A stretch of DNA of 64,000 nucleotides from Tardiphaga sp. P9-11 (GTDB taxonomy: Bacteria; Pseudomonadota; Alphaproteobacteria; Rhizobiales; Xanthobacteraceae): positions 62,001 through 126,000 of the forward strand of contig NZ_NPKQ01000001.1 of assembly GCF_008329525.1 (NCBI RefSeq), given 5' to 3'. Below are positions 45,301 to 53,981 of the stretch, piece after piece. The notes beneath the pieces were generated by a model, which worked only from the letters and a program-made list of their open reading frames with translations, made no database searches and had not been told where the DNA came from. How positions within the stretch are numbered: the stretch's first letter is position 1; each line of letters opens with the position of its first letter. The position numbers were made by a program, and so were the translations under genes.

Positions 45301-46773
45301 ATGAAAATGCGCATTGCTCTGATCGCTCTCCTGACGTTTGCCGCGACGCCCATCTGGCAGGCCTCCGCCGCGGAAGATCGGACCCACCGGATCGCACTGG
45401 TGATCGGCAATGCGAAATATCCGGACGCCGAGGCACCACTCAAAGAGCCCATCAACGACGTCCGCGATATCGCCGCCGAATTGAAGCGCGATGGTTTCGA
45501 GGTCGATACCGGCGAGAATCTCGGCGGCGACGGCATGCGCCGGGCGCTCGACAAATTCTACGGCAAGGTGAAGCCCGGCTCGGTAGCCTTGGTGTTCTTC
45601 AGCGGCTTCGGCATCCAGTCGGCACGACAGAGCTACATGATCCCGGTCGATGCGCAGATCTGGACCGAGCCCGACGTGCGCCGCGATGGCTTCAGCCTCG
45701 AGACCGTGCTGAACGAGATCAACGGCCGCGGCGCCGGCGTCAAGATTGCGCTTTTGGACGCATCCCGCCGCAATCCGTTCGAACGCCGGTTCCGCAGCTT
45801 CTCGGCTGGCCTTGCCCCGGTGATCGCACCGAGCGGCACGCTGGTGATGTATTCGGCGGCGCTAAGCTCGGTCGTCAGTGAAAGCGGTGGCGATCGTGGA
45901 TTGTTCGTCAGCGAACTGCTGAAGGAAATCCGGGTTCCCGATCTCACCGCCGAGCAGACCCTGAACCGGACCCGCGTCAGCGTCACCCGCGCGTCGCGTA
46001 GCGAACAGGTGCCGTGGATCTCGTCGTCGCTGGCCGAGGATTTTGCTTTCAATCCGGGCGCGAGCTCGGGAACGCCTGCTGTGGTAGCGGCGAAGCCGGC
46101 GGATCCTGCGCCGGCAGCCACACCGCGTCCTGATCCCGTCGCTGTGCCGCAAGCCGTTGCTGCGCCGCCTGTCGCTGCACCTGCTCCGACACCGGCGCCC
46201 GTTGTTGCGCCTGTTCCCGCCCCCGCCGTCACTGCCGAAGCGCCGCGCGACGAGAACAAGATCCTGCTGGCGCTGGCGGAGGATCCGACCGTCAAATCGC
46301 TGAACGTCAAGCTGACCGACAACCCCGAAGACGCCGGCGCGCTGTATCGCCGCGGGCAGGTCTATGCCAGCAAGGGCGCCTATTCCGCTGCGATCAAGGA
46401 CTTCGACGCGACCATCAAGCTGAACCCGAAAGACGTCGAAGCCTATAATAACAGGTGCTGGGCGCGCACCGTGACCGGCGACCTCGCCGCGGCACTCAAG
46501 GATTGCAATGAGGCGCTGCGGCTGCGGCCAAATTTCGTCGATGCGCTGGACAGCCGCGGTCTGGTCAATCTCAAGAACGGCCAGAGCAAGAATGCGATTG
46601 CGGATTTCGACGCTGCGCTGAAGATCAATCCGCAGCTGACCTCGTCGCTCTATGGCCGCGGCCTCGCCAAACATCGCCTTGGCCAGACGGCTGAAGGCGA
46701 TCTCGACATCACCAATGCCAAGGCCATGGACCCGGATATCATCAAGGAATTCTCCGGTTACGGCGTCCGATAG
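45301..46773 (+). CDS. Exported pseudo-caspase with TPR tail
   Basis: 490 residues: signal peptide (about 1-22), a caspase (C14) fold (about 28-265), a Pro/Ala-rich linker (about 265-325) and TPR repeats (about 345-485; DAGALYRRGQVYASKGAYSA, VEAYNNRCWARTVTGDLAAA). The caspase start HRIALVIGNAKYPDAEAPL and SYMIPVDAQIW are normal. The catalytic His (usually GHG) is F103 in FFSGFGIQ and the catalytic Cys (usually DACR) is S155 in LDASRRNPF. Proteolysis is therefore unlikely. It precedes the OmpA-RND genes. GAxR-type residues were not checked by structure. Confidence 0.85.
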   Translation: MKMRIALIALLTFAATPIWQASAAEDRTHRIALVIGNAKYPDAEAPLKEPINDVRDIAAELKRDGFEVDTGENLGGDGMRRALDKFYGKVKPGSVALVFFSGFGIQSARQSYMIPVDAQIWTEPDVRRDGFSLETVLNEINGRGAGVKIALLDASRRNPFERRFRSFSAGLAPVIAPSGTLVMYSAALSSVVSESGGDRGLFVSELLKEIRVPDLTAEQTLNRTRVSVTRASRSEQVPWISSSLAEDFAFNPGASSGTPAVVAAKPADPAPAATPRPDPVAVPQAVAAPPVAAPAPTPAPVVAPVPAPAVTAEAPRDENKILLALAEDPTVKSLNVKLTDNPEDAGALYRRGQVYASKGAYSAAIKDFDATIKLNPKDVEAYNNRCWARTVTGDLAAALKDCNEALRLRPNFVDALDSRGLVNLKNGQSKNAIADFDAALKINPQLTSSLYGRGLAKHRLGQTAEGDLDITNAKAMDPDIIKEFSGYGVR

Positions 46774-46972
46774 GACGGCGTCCGGTGATCCCCAGAGGTC
46801 ACAAGAATTCCGCAGGAACATCGCAAGAAAGTCGCAAGCCCGGTTTGAACCTGCGGCGCGCGAGCGGACACTATTGATAGCAAGCCGGAAGCCATCCTGA
46901 AGCGATCCGGCACCAGATTTTGTTAGATTTGATTCAAGCGCGTTTCACGCCACGAAATGAAGGATGCACCCC

Positions 46973-47629
46973 ATGCCGAACACATCCGCACGCCCCGGCT
47001 TCAAGGCGCTTCGCACGATCGCCATGATCAGCGTCGCCCTGTCGCTGACCGCAGGCATCGCCGCAGCGGCTGAGGAAGTGACCTCCGATCAGATCCTGCG
47101 CGCATTGGCGCCGAAGAAGCCGCTGACCCGCGGCCTGTCGATGACCCCGCCGGCCGAGCCGGCGGTCAATGCGGCGGAAGGCAAGTTCGTCGACTCCCTT
47201 CGCAATCGCAGCACGCGGTCGCTGTCGATCGGCGAGCGCGAGCAGATCGCCTCCGTTGCCCAGACCAAGCCGGCGATCGATCTGGAAATTACCTTCGACT
47301 ACAATTCAGCGAATATCAGCAAGAAGTCGCTGTCCTCAGTGCAGGCCCTTGGCAAGGCACTCAGCAGTGACGACCTCAAGGGCGCGACCTTCGTGGTCGC
47401 CGGCCATACCGACGCGGTCGGCGGTGAAGAATACAACCAGGATCTGTCCGAGCGCCGCGCCGATGCCATCAAGCGCTATCTGACCGACAAATACGGCATC
47501 GCCGGCGCCGACCTCGTCACCGTTGGATATGGCAAGGGCAAGCCGAAGGCCGGCGTTGCACCAACTGACCCGTCCAACCGACGCGTTCAGGTGGTGAACA
47601 TGGCGAACAAGACCACCGCGTCCCAATAG
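46973..47629 (+). CDS. OmpA-family periplasmic protein
   Basis: 218 residues: signal peptide (about 1-32, ending GIAAAA), a loose region with the LAPKKPLTRGLSMTP segment, then an OmpA C-terminal peptidoglycan-binding domain (about 100-215; LEITFDYNSANIS, VVAGHTDAVGGEEYNQ, LSERRADAIKRYL, NRRVQVVN). It has no beta-barrel and no lipobox. ATG 46973 is preferred to 46964, whose ribosome-binding site would be too close. Likely ties an envelope assembly, perhaps the RND pump, to peptidoglycan. Confidence 0.88.
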   Translation: MPNTSARPGFKALRTIAMISVALSLTAGIAAAAEEVTSDQILRALAPKKPLTRGLSMTPPAEPAVNAAEGKFVDSLRNRSTRSLSIGEREQIASVAQTKPAIDLEITFDYNSANISKKSLSSVQALGKALSSDDLKGATFVVAGHTDAVGGEEYNQDLSERRADAIKRYLTDKYGIAGADLVTVGYGKGKPKAGVAPTDPSNRRVQVVNMANKTTASQ

Positions 47630-47802
47630 AGCTCAGTGGTACCTCCGAGCTTGCTGCGGATTGCCGCACTATTGCGTTCCGCGCCACGCGGGACGCTGTT
47701 TGCTGTGGTGATCGCGGATATCCTGTATAGATTGCCCCGACCTGCCGCCGCACCGATCGAACGCCCCTGGTGCTCCGTAATACCACGTGGATCGATCTCG
47801 CA

Positions 47803-48723
47803 ATGAAGGCTCTCGCCTGCTCCGCTTCGCCTCTCGCAATTCTGTCACTGGCGGCCACCATGGTCGCAACAACCTCCATCGGTTTTGCCGCTGACCCCTC
47901 ACCCGCCGGCACTGCGCCGCCAAACGGCGCCATGGTGATCGTCGCCAAGGCCACCAATGCCTGCTTCTCCGATCTTGTGCGGGTGACCGGCTTCGTGGTT
48001 CCGCGACGCGAGGCCGTGGTCGGCGTCGAGACCGAAGGTTCAAAGGTCTCCGAAGTGCTGGTCCGCGAAGGCGACACCGTCACCGAGAACCAGGAACTGG
48101 CACGATTGACACCGCCGCCGACTCCGAACAATGCACGCCCGAATCCGGTGACGCTGCGTGCGCCCGCCGCAGGCCTGATCACATCGGTAAATACCATCGC
48201 CGGCGCGCCAGCCTCGCCGCAGGCCGGGCCGATGTTCAGGATCGCCATCAATAACGAACTCGAACTCGATGCCGAAGTGCCGAGTGTCCATATCCTCAAG
48301 CTCAACCCCGGCGTCACGGCGCGGATCAGCCGCGACGATCAGCCCGATATTTTCGGCAAGGTGCGGCTGGTGTCGCCGCAGATCGACCGCGTCACCCAAC
48401 TCGGCCATGTCCGGCTGTCGCTGGCCAGCAATCCCTCACTCAAGGTCGGCGTCTTCGCCCGCGCCAGTATCGATGCCAAGCGCAGTTGCGGCGTCGCTAT
48501 CCCGCGCTCGGCGATCGAGCACTTCACCGTACAACTGGTGAAAGGCAACACCATCGAAACCCGCCGGGTGAAAGTCGGACTGGTGTCCGATACGTCGACG
48601 GAAATTCTCGAAGGCGTCGAGGTGGGCGACATCGTCGTCGCCGATGCCGGCACGTCACTTCATGACGGCGACAAGGTCCAGACCATGTTCGCCGATGATC
48701 TCGACCGATCGCGGGTGCGCTAA
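47803..48723 (+). CDS. RND periplasmic adaptor protein 1
   Basis: 306 residues: signal peptide (about 1-29, ending SIGFA), biotinyl-lipoyl-like hairpin (about 60-135; EVLVREGDTVTENQELARL), beta-barrel and membrane-proximal domains (ISRDDQPDIFGKVRLVSPQ, ISRxxxPRSAIEH-like SCGVAIPRSAIEH). The coiled-coil hairpin is short. Ends directly before the RND gene (TAA then ATG). It is related to, but clearly different from, the second adaptor downstream. GTG 47770 is an alternative start. Confidence 0.88.
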   Translation: MKALACSASPLAILSLAATMVATTSIGFAADPSPAGTAPPNGAMVIVAKATNACFSDLVRVTGFVVPRREAVVGVETEGSKVSEVLVREGDTVTENQELARLTPPPTPNNARPNPVTLRAPAAGLITSVNTIAGAPASPQAGPMFRIAINNELELDAEVPSVHILKLNPGVTARISRDDQPDIFGKVRLVSPQIDRVTQLGHVRLSLASNPSLKVGVFARASIDAKRSCGVAIPRSAIEHFTVQLVKGNTIETRRVKVGLVSDTSTEILEGVEVGDIVVADAGTSLHDGDKVQTMFADDLDRSRVR

Positions 48724-51700
48724 ATGGCAATGAATATCTCGGCATGGTCGATCCGCCATCCGCTTCCGTCCATCGTGTTCTCGATCATTCTGCTGGTGCT
48801 CGGCTGGATCAGCTTCACCAAGCTGGCGATCACACGATTGCCCAGCGCGGACATTCCGGTGATCTCGGTCGCGGTGTCGCAATTTGGCGCCGCGCCTGCG
48901 GAGCTCGAGGCGCAAGTCACCAAGACCATCGAAGACGGCGTCTCCGGCGTCGAAGGCGTCCGGCATATCTCATCATCCATCACCGATGGTCTGTCGGTGA
49001 CGACGGTGCAGTTCGCACTGGAAACCAACACAGACCGCGCGCTGAACGACGTCAAGGACGCCGTGACGCGTGTCCGCGCCAACCTCCCCCAGAATGTCAA
49101 TGAGCCACTAATCCAGCGCGTCGACGTCATCGGCCTGCCGATCGTCACCTATGCGGCGATCTCGCCGGGCAAGACGCCGGAGCAACTGTCGTGGTTCGTC
49201 GATGACGTGGTGAAGCGCGCGCTGCAGGGCGTCCGCAACGTCGCTCAAGTCGAGCGTATCGGCGGCGTCGAGCGTGAGATTCTGGTCTCGCTCGATCCCG
49301 ACCGTTTGCAGGCCGCAGGCCTTACCGCCGTCGATGTCTCCCGCCGCTTGCGCGGCACCAATGTGGATCTCGCCGGCGGACGCGCCGAAATCGGCAAGAA
49401 CGATCAGGCGATCCGCACGCTAGCCGGCGCCAAGACGCTGAATGAACTCGCTGGCACCATGATCAGCCTGCCGTCCGGCGGCGAAGTGCGGCTCGAAGAT
49501 CTCGGTACCGTGACGGACACCATTGCCGATCGAAGGACGTTTGCGCGCTTCAATGGCGAGCCTGTGGTGGCGCTGGGCATCAAGCGTTCCAAGGGCGCCA
49601 GCGACGTGGTCGTCGCGGCGGCCGTGCAGAAACGTATCGACGCTCTGAAGGCCTCATATCCCGACGTCGACCTCAAGCTGATCGACACATCGGTGGATTT
49701 CACCAAGGGCAATTATGATGCCGCGATCTCGACATTGTTCGAGGGCGCGGCGCTTGCCGTCATCGTAGTGTTCTTCTTCCTGCGCGATCTGCGCGCCACC
49801 GTGATCGCCGCGATCTCGCTGCCGCTGTCGATCTTCCCGGCATTCTGGGCGATGGACCTGCTTGGATTTTCGCTCAATCTGGTGAGCTTCCTCGCCATCA
49901 CGCTGTCGACCGGCATTCTCGTCGACGACGCCATCGTCGAGATCGAGAACATCGTGCGGCATATGCGGATGGGCAAGTCGCCCTACCGCGCCGCGCTGGA
50001 AGCGGCCGACGAAATCGGCCTCGCCGTGATCGCCATCAGTCTCACCATCATTGCGATCTTTGCACCGGCCAGCTTCATGTCGGGCATTGCCGGGCAGTTT
50101 TTCAAGCAGTTCGGCATCACCGTCTCGGTGCAGGTATTCTTCTCACTATTGGCGGCACGCTTTGTCACGCCTGTGCTGGCCGCATACTTCCTGAAAGATC
50201 ACAAGCACGACGACCCGCCGCCCGGGCGCATCTTGCGGGCTTACAACAAACTCGTGACCCTGTCAGTGAAACGCTACTACGTGACGGTTCTGTTCGGTCT
50301 CGCCGTCTTCGCACTGTCGATCTGGAGCATCCAGCTGCTGCCGCAGGGCTTCCTGCCGGCCCAGGACACGGCGCGTTCACTCATGGCGATGGAATTGCCA
50401 CCGGGATCGCAGCTCGCTTACACCGAGAAAGTCACAGAAGACATCGTCGCACGGCTCCGCAAGCGACCTGAGGTGAAGAGCGTGTTCGTCGATGGCGGTC
50501 ACGTTCCGCCCGGCACCTATGAAGTGCGGCGCGCAGCTCTGATCATCAACTACACCCCAAAGAGCGAACGCGACAGCGCACATACACAGCGCCTACTCGA
50601 ACTCGAGATCAGCAAGGAACTCGAAAGCGTTCCGGATATTCGCTACTGGTTCCTCGACGAAAACGGGCTGCGCGCCATCTCGCTGGTGGTGACCGGTACC
50701 GACAGCAATATCGTCGCTAATGTCGCCAGCGAACTGGCGACGCAGATGAAGCGTATTCCACTGATCTCCAACGTAATCTCGGAAACTTCGCTGGATCGTC
50801 CTGAGTTGCGCGTGCAGCCGCGCGCCGATCTGGCGGCACGGCTCGGCGTCTCCACCGAGAGCCTGTCGGAGACCATCCGCGTCGCCACCATCGGTGACGT
50901 CGGGCCGGCCCTGGCGAAATTCGATGCCGGCGATCGCCTAGTGCCGATCCGCGTGCAGCTCGAAGACACGGCACGCGCCGACTTCCAGATTCTCGAACAG
51001 TTACGGGTGCCGCTTGGCGGCGGACGCGGCGGCGTACCGCTATCCGTGGTCGCCGACATCAAGCTCGATCAGGGACCGACCAGCATCAACCGCTACGACA
51101 GAGAACGTCAGGCCACCGTCGCCGCGGATCTCGTGGGCACCGCCGCACTCGGCGATGCCCTGAAGAAGATCTACGAACTGCCGGTCATGAAGAGCCTGCC
51201 GAAGAATGTCAGCGTCAAGCAGTCCGGCGACGCCGAAAGTCTGAACGAACTCGCGGATGGTTTCGCCACCGCGATCTCGGCGGGCTTGATGATGGTCTAT
51301 GCGGTGCTGGTGCTGCTGTTCGGCACGTTCCTGCAACCGATCACCATCCTGTTCTCGCTGCCACTATCCATCGGCGGCGCGATCCTCGCGCTGCTGTTGA
51401 CGGGCAAGCAACTGACGACGCCTGTCTGGATCGGCATCCTGATGCTGATGGGCATCGTCACCAAGAACGCCATCATGCTGGTGGAGTTTGCAGTGGAAGC
51501 CATTCGCGAAGGCAAGCCGCGAGAGGTCGCGATCATCGATGCCGGCATGAAGCGCGCGCGGCCGATCGTGATGACCACCGTTGCCATGGTCGCTGGCATG
51601 ATGCCGTCTGCGCTGGCCTTCGGCGCCGGCGGCGAGTTCCGCTCGCCGATGGCGCTTGCTATCATTGGCGGGCTGATCTTCTCGACGGCGCTGTCGCTTC

Positions 51701-51834
51701 TGTTCGTGCCGGCGATGTTCATGATGATGGACGATGTCGGACAATTGGCATGGCGCTTCGGGCGCAAGCTGCTGGTGTCGAGCGGCGAGGAAGACCCGCA
51801 AAACGGTCAACCACCCACCGTCCCGCACAAATAG
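48724..51834 (+). CDS. RND efflux transporter (HAE1/AcrB-like)
   Basis: 1036 residues, full length, with 12 membrane segments and two large periplasmic loops. The proton relay is present: paired Asp in STGILVDDAIVEIENI (TM4) and Lys in MGIVTKNAIMLVEFA (TM10). N-terminal AWSIRHPLPSIVFSIILLVLG is typical. It exports drugs, lipids or other amphiphiles with proton import. It is flanked by two adaptor genes; no TolC-like outer-membrane factor is encoded in the window. Confidence 0.95.
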   Translation: MAMNISAWSIRHPLPSIVFSIILLVLGWISFTKLAITRLPSADIPVISVAVSQFGAAPAELEAQVTKTIEDGVSGVEGVRHISSSITDGLSVTTVQFALETNTDRALNDVKDAVTRVRANLPQNVNEPLIQRVDVIGLPIVTYAAISPGKTPEQLSWFVDDVVKRALQGVRNVAQVERIGGVEREILVSLDPDRLQAAGLTAVDVSRRLRGTNVDLAGGRAEIGKNDQAIRTLAGAKTLNELAGTMISLPSGGEVRLEDLGTVTDTIADRRTFARFNGEPVVALGIKRSKGASDVVVAAAVQKRIDALKASYPDVDLKLIDTSVDFTKGNYDAAISTLFEGAALAVIVVFFFLRDLRATVIAAISLPLSIFPAFWAMDLLGFSLNLVSFLAITLSTGILVDDAIVEIENIVRHMRMGKSPYRAALEAADEIGLAVIAISLTIIAIFAPASFMSGIAGQFFKQFGITVSVQVFFSLLAARFVTPVLAAYFLKDHKHDDPPPGRILRAYNKLVTLSVKRYYVTVLFGLAVFALSIWSIQLLPQGFLPAQDTARSLMAMELPPGSQLAYTEKVTEDIVARLRKRPEVKSVFVDGGHVPPGTYEVRRAALIINYTPKSERDSAHTQRLLELEISKELESVPDIRYWFLDENGLRAISLVVTGTDSNIVANVASELATQMKRIPLISNVISETSLDRPELRVQPRADLAARLGVSTESLSETIRVATIGDVGPALAKFDAGDRLVPIRVQLEDTARADFQILEQLRVPLGGGRGGVPLSVVADIKLDQGPTSINRYDRERQATVAADLVGTAALGDALKKIYELPVMKSLPKNVSVKQSGDAESLNELADGFATAISAGLMMVYAVLVLLFGTFLQPITILFSLPLSIGGAILALLLTGKQLTTPVWIGILMLMGIVTKNAIMLVEFAVEAIREGKPREVAIIDAGMKRARPIVMTTVAMVAGMMPSALAFGAGGEFRSPMALAIIGGLIFSTALSLLFVPAMFMMMDDVGQLAWRFGRKLLVSSGEEDPQNGQPPTVPHK

Positions 51835-51843
51835 GCACATGCA

Positions 51844-52749
51844 ATGACCCAGTCCGTCGCCTTTTCCAAGCGAACCACCACATGGGCCAGATTGCTGGTC
51901 GCGCTGTCGCTATGCGTGTTCACACAGCCGGCTCTGGCAGCCGACGATCCTGCTGATGCCCCGAAGGGAGCAGCAGTGACCGTGCTGACCGCCGCGAAGT
52001 CGTGCTTCTCCGCCACGGTCGAAGTCTCCGGCATTCTGACCCCGCGCGAGGAAGTCTCGATCCGTCCGGATCGGCCGGGTCTCAGGGTTGCAGAAGTGAT
52101 GGTCGATGCCGGCGAGACCGTCACCGCAGGCCAGATTCTTGCGCGCCTGACGCCGCCCGAAGGCGGTTCATTGCAGGTGCAGGCGACGGTCGCTGGCCTC
52201 GTTAGCGCATCGTCAGCGGTGGTCGGATCGCTTGCATCAGCCAAGGGCGAAGCGCTCTTCAGCATCATCGCGCGTAGCGAGTTTGAATTCATCGGCCAAG
52301 TGCCGACTCGCGATCTGCCGAAGCTCAAGATCGATCAGCCGGCCAAGGTGAAGGTGATCGGCACCGGCGAGTTGGACGGTAAGGTGAAACGCGTGGCTTC
52401 CACCGTGGAGCCCAACAGCCAGCTCGGCCAGGTCGTGGTCTCGATCAACTCGGGCCGGCGGCTGATGAGCAATTCCTACGCGCGCGCCATCATCAAGACT
52501 GGCGAAAGCTGCGGCGTCGCAGTGCCATTGACCGCCGTTCTCTACAGTGCCGGCGGCACCGTCGTGCAGGTGGTCCGGCGGCAGCGTATCGAGACGCGGC
52601 GCGTCGAGATCGGGCTGATGTCAGGCGGACGCGTGGAGGTACGCGAAGGTTTGAGCGATGGCGATGTGATTGTCGCGCGCGCGGGCGCATTGCTGCGAGA
52701 AGGCGATCCGGTTCGTCCGGTGATGGCCAGCGCAGACGCTAACAAGTAA
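51844..52749 (+). CDS. RND periplasmic adaptor protein 2
   Basis: 301 residues: signal peptide (about 1-33, ending QPALA), lipoyl half-motifs VAEVMVDAGETVTAGQILAR (about 80-100), and barrel domains (AKVKVIGTGELDGKVKRV, SNSYARAIIKTGESCGVAVP, QRIETRRVEIGLM). It begins 9 nt after the RND stop. It shares the SCGVA-P and IETRRV(K/E)(V/I)GL blocks with adaptor 1, so the pair arose by an old duplication around the pump gene. Confidence 0.9.
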   Translation: MTQSVAFSKRTTTWARLLVALSLCVFTQPALAADDPADAPKGAAVTVLTAAKSCFSATVEVSGILTPREEVSIRPDRPGLRVAEVMVDAGETVTAGQILARLTPPEGGSLQVQATVAGLVSASSAVVGSLASAKGEALFSIIARSEFEFIGQVPTRDLPKLKIDQPAKVKVIGTGELDGKVKRVASTVEPNSQLGQVVVSINSGRRLMSNSYARAIIKTGESCGVAVPLTAVLYSAGGTVVQVVRRQRIETRRVEIGLMSGGRVEVREGLSDGDVIVARAGALLREGDPVRPVMASADANK

Positions 52750-52765
52750 ACGCGATGGGGAAAGC

Positions 52766-53632
52766 TTAGCTGCCGGCTTTGGCCGTTGCGCTATCGCCGA
52801 GCAGGATGTCCTCAACGAGCGACGACGACACGGCAGGAACCTGCTCACCGGCGGTCGCGCGGGTAACCGCAACGCGGGTGTTGGTGAAAACAGACTCGGC
52901 ACTCGCCGGCTTGGCCTTCATGTTCTTCAGCAATTCGGTTGCGAGCAGGCTGTTCTGGCCGTCCACATCGTCGGCGACCTTGCCCGGCGTCGCCGAGGTC
53001 AGGATCAGCGCGTTCTCCGGCACGTCGATCGGCGCGAGACCACGGGAATAGCCGCGGAAGCGGCGCTCATAGGGATTGCGGCGCGACGCATCCAGTACGA
53101 CCAGTTTGGCCTGGGCACCCTGCTCCTTCATGATATCGAGAACGGCCTCGACGCTCATGCCATCGCGACGGATGTCCCGCTCTTTCCAGATAGCAGCATC
53201 GACCGGGATCATGTAGCTCTGGCGGCCGACCTGAACGCCATAGCCACCGAAATACAGCATCACGACGGACTCAGGCTTGATCTTGGCCTTCAGGCGCTCG
53301 ACGGCGCGGGTCATGTCATCGCGGGTCGCATCTTCCACCACGTCGACATCGAAACCGTCGCGGCGGAGTGCGCTGGTCATGGCGCGGGCATCGTTGATGG
53401 GCTGGCTCAGCGGCGCACCAGCGTCGGGGTAGTGACCGTTGCCGATCACCAGCGCGATGCGTGACGCCGTCGTTGCAGGATTGATGCTTCCAGTCGCCGT
53501 CGCGGCCTGCGCAGCTTCCAGCGAGCGCTTGTTCAACGCGGCATTGGCGCCAAGCACCAGCGACACCAGGCCGACAAAAGCTGCGGCCACAGTGATCGAG
53601 CGACGGGATACGCGAAACTGCCGTACGTTCAT
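52766..53632 (-). CDS. Membrane-anchored pseudo-caspase
   Basis: 288 residues: an N-terminal membrane anchor (about 10-32) and a caspase fold (about 55-280). It matches the first pseudo-caspase in SRIALVIGNGHYPDAGAPL, VGRQSYMIPVDAAIW, IRRDGMSVEAVL and DASRRNPYERRFRGYSRGLA. The catalytic His is Y131 (FGGYGVQ) and the Cys is S183 (DASRR), the same losses as the other copy. There is no TPR tail. It is convergent with adaptor 2, 16 nt apart. ATG 53632 has AGGA 8 nt upstream; ATG 53650 is possible. Confidence 0.85.
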   Translation of the reverse strand: MNVRQFRVSRRSITVAAAFVGLVSLVLGANAALNKRSLEAAQAATATGSINPATTASRIALVIGNGHYPDAGAPLSQPINDARAMTSALRRDGFDVDVVEDATRDDMTRAVERLKAKIKPESVVMLYFGGYGVQVGRQSYMIPVDAAIWKERDIRRDGMSVEAVLDIMKEQGAQAKLVVLDASRRNPYERRFRGYSRGLAPIDVPENALILTSATPGKVADDVDGQNSLLATELLKNMKAKPASAESVFTNTRVAVTRATAGEQVPAVSSSLVEDILLGDSATAKAGS

Positions 53633-53981
53633 AACGTCATTCCTGCTCATCGTTCAGGCGCAACCGTGGGTCGCGCGAACGCCGAAATAGGTTTGAAGGG
53701 ATGCCAAACCAATGAGTATTAAATGCGCTCAATTTGCGGCATCGCAGCAAACTGGTTGTTAACCCGTCGGGGCCACCCGGGCAACCGGTAAAGGCCGGGG
53801 TTTAAGACAGGGTTACTGACCGACCCAGCTAAGGTCTTGAACCAGCTCGCGCTTCACGTAATTGTAATCCCTTCCGATTCGTGCAATTTTTCAATGACTT
53901 GCAGGTGTCGGAGGCGATTGCGCTGCAGCAGTGGCGGGCGGTTTCCGAAGCGTGCGCAGGGGCCGCACTGAAAGAAACCTT
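53633..53981. other. Divergent promoter region, no gene seen
   Basis: 349 bp between the pseudo-caspase and the cyclase-like gene, which point away from each other, so both promoters must lie here. It contains an AT-rich stretch near 53716-53740 and several short GC hairpins near 53755-53800, but no recognisable operator or coding sequence. Confidence 0.45.

Noticed and set aside
45301-46773. Active metacaspase or orthocaspase
   Set aside because: Both catalytic residues are replaced (Phe for His, Ser for Cys), and the paralogue at 52766-53632 has the same losses.
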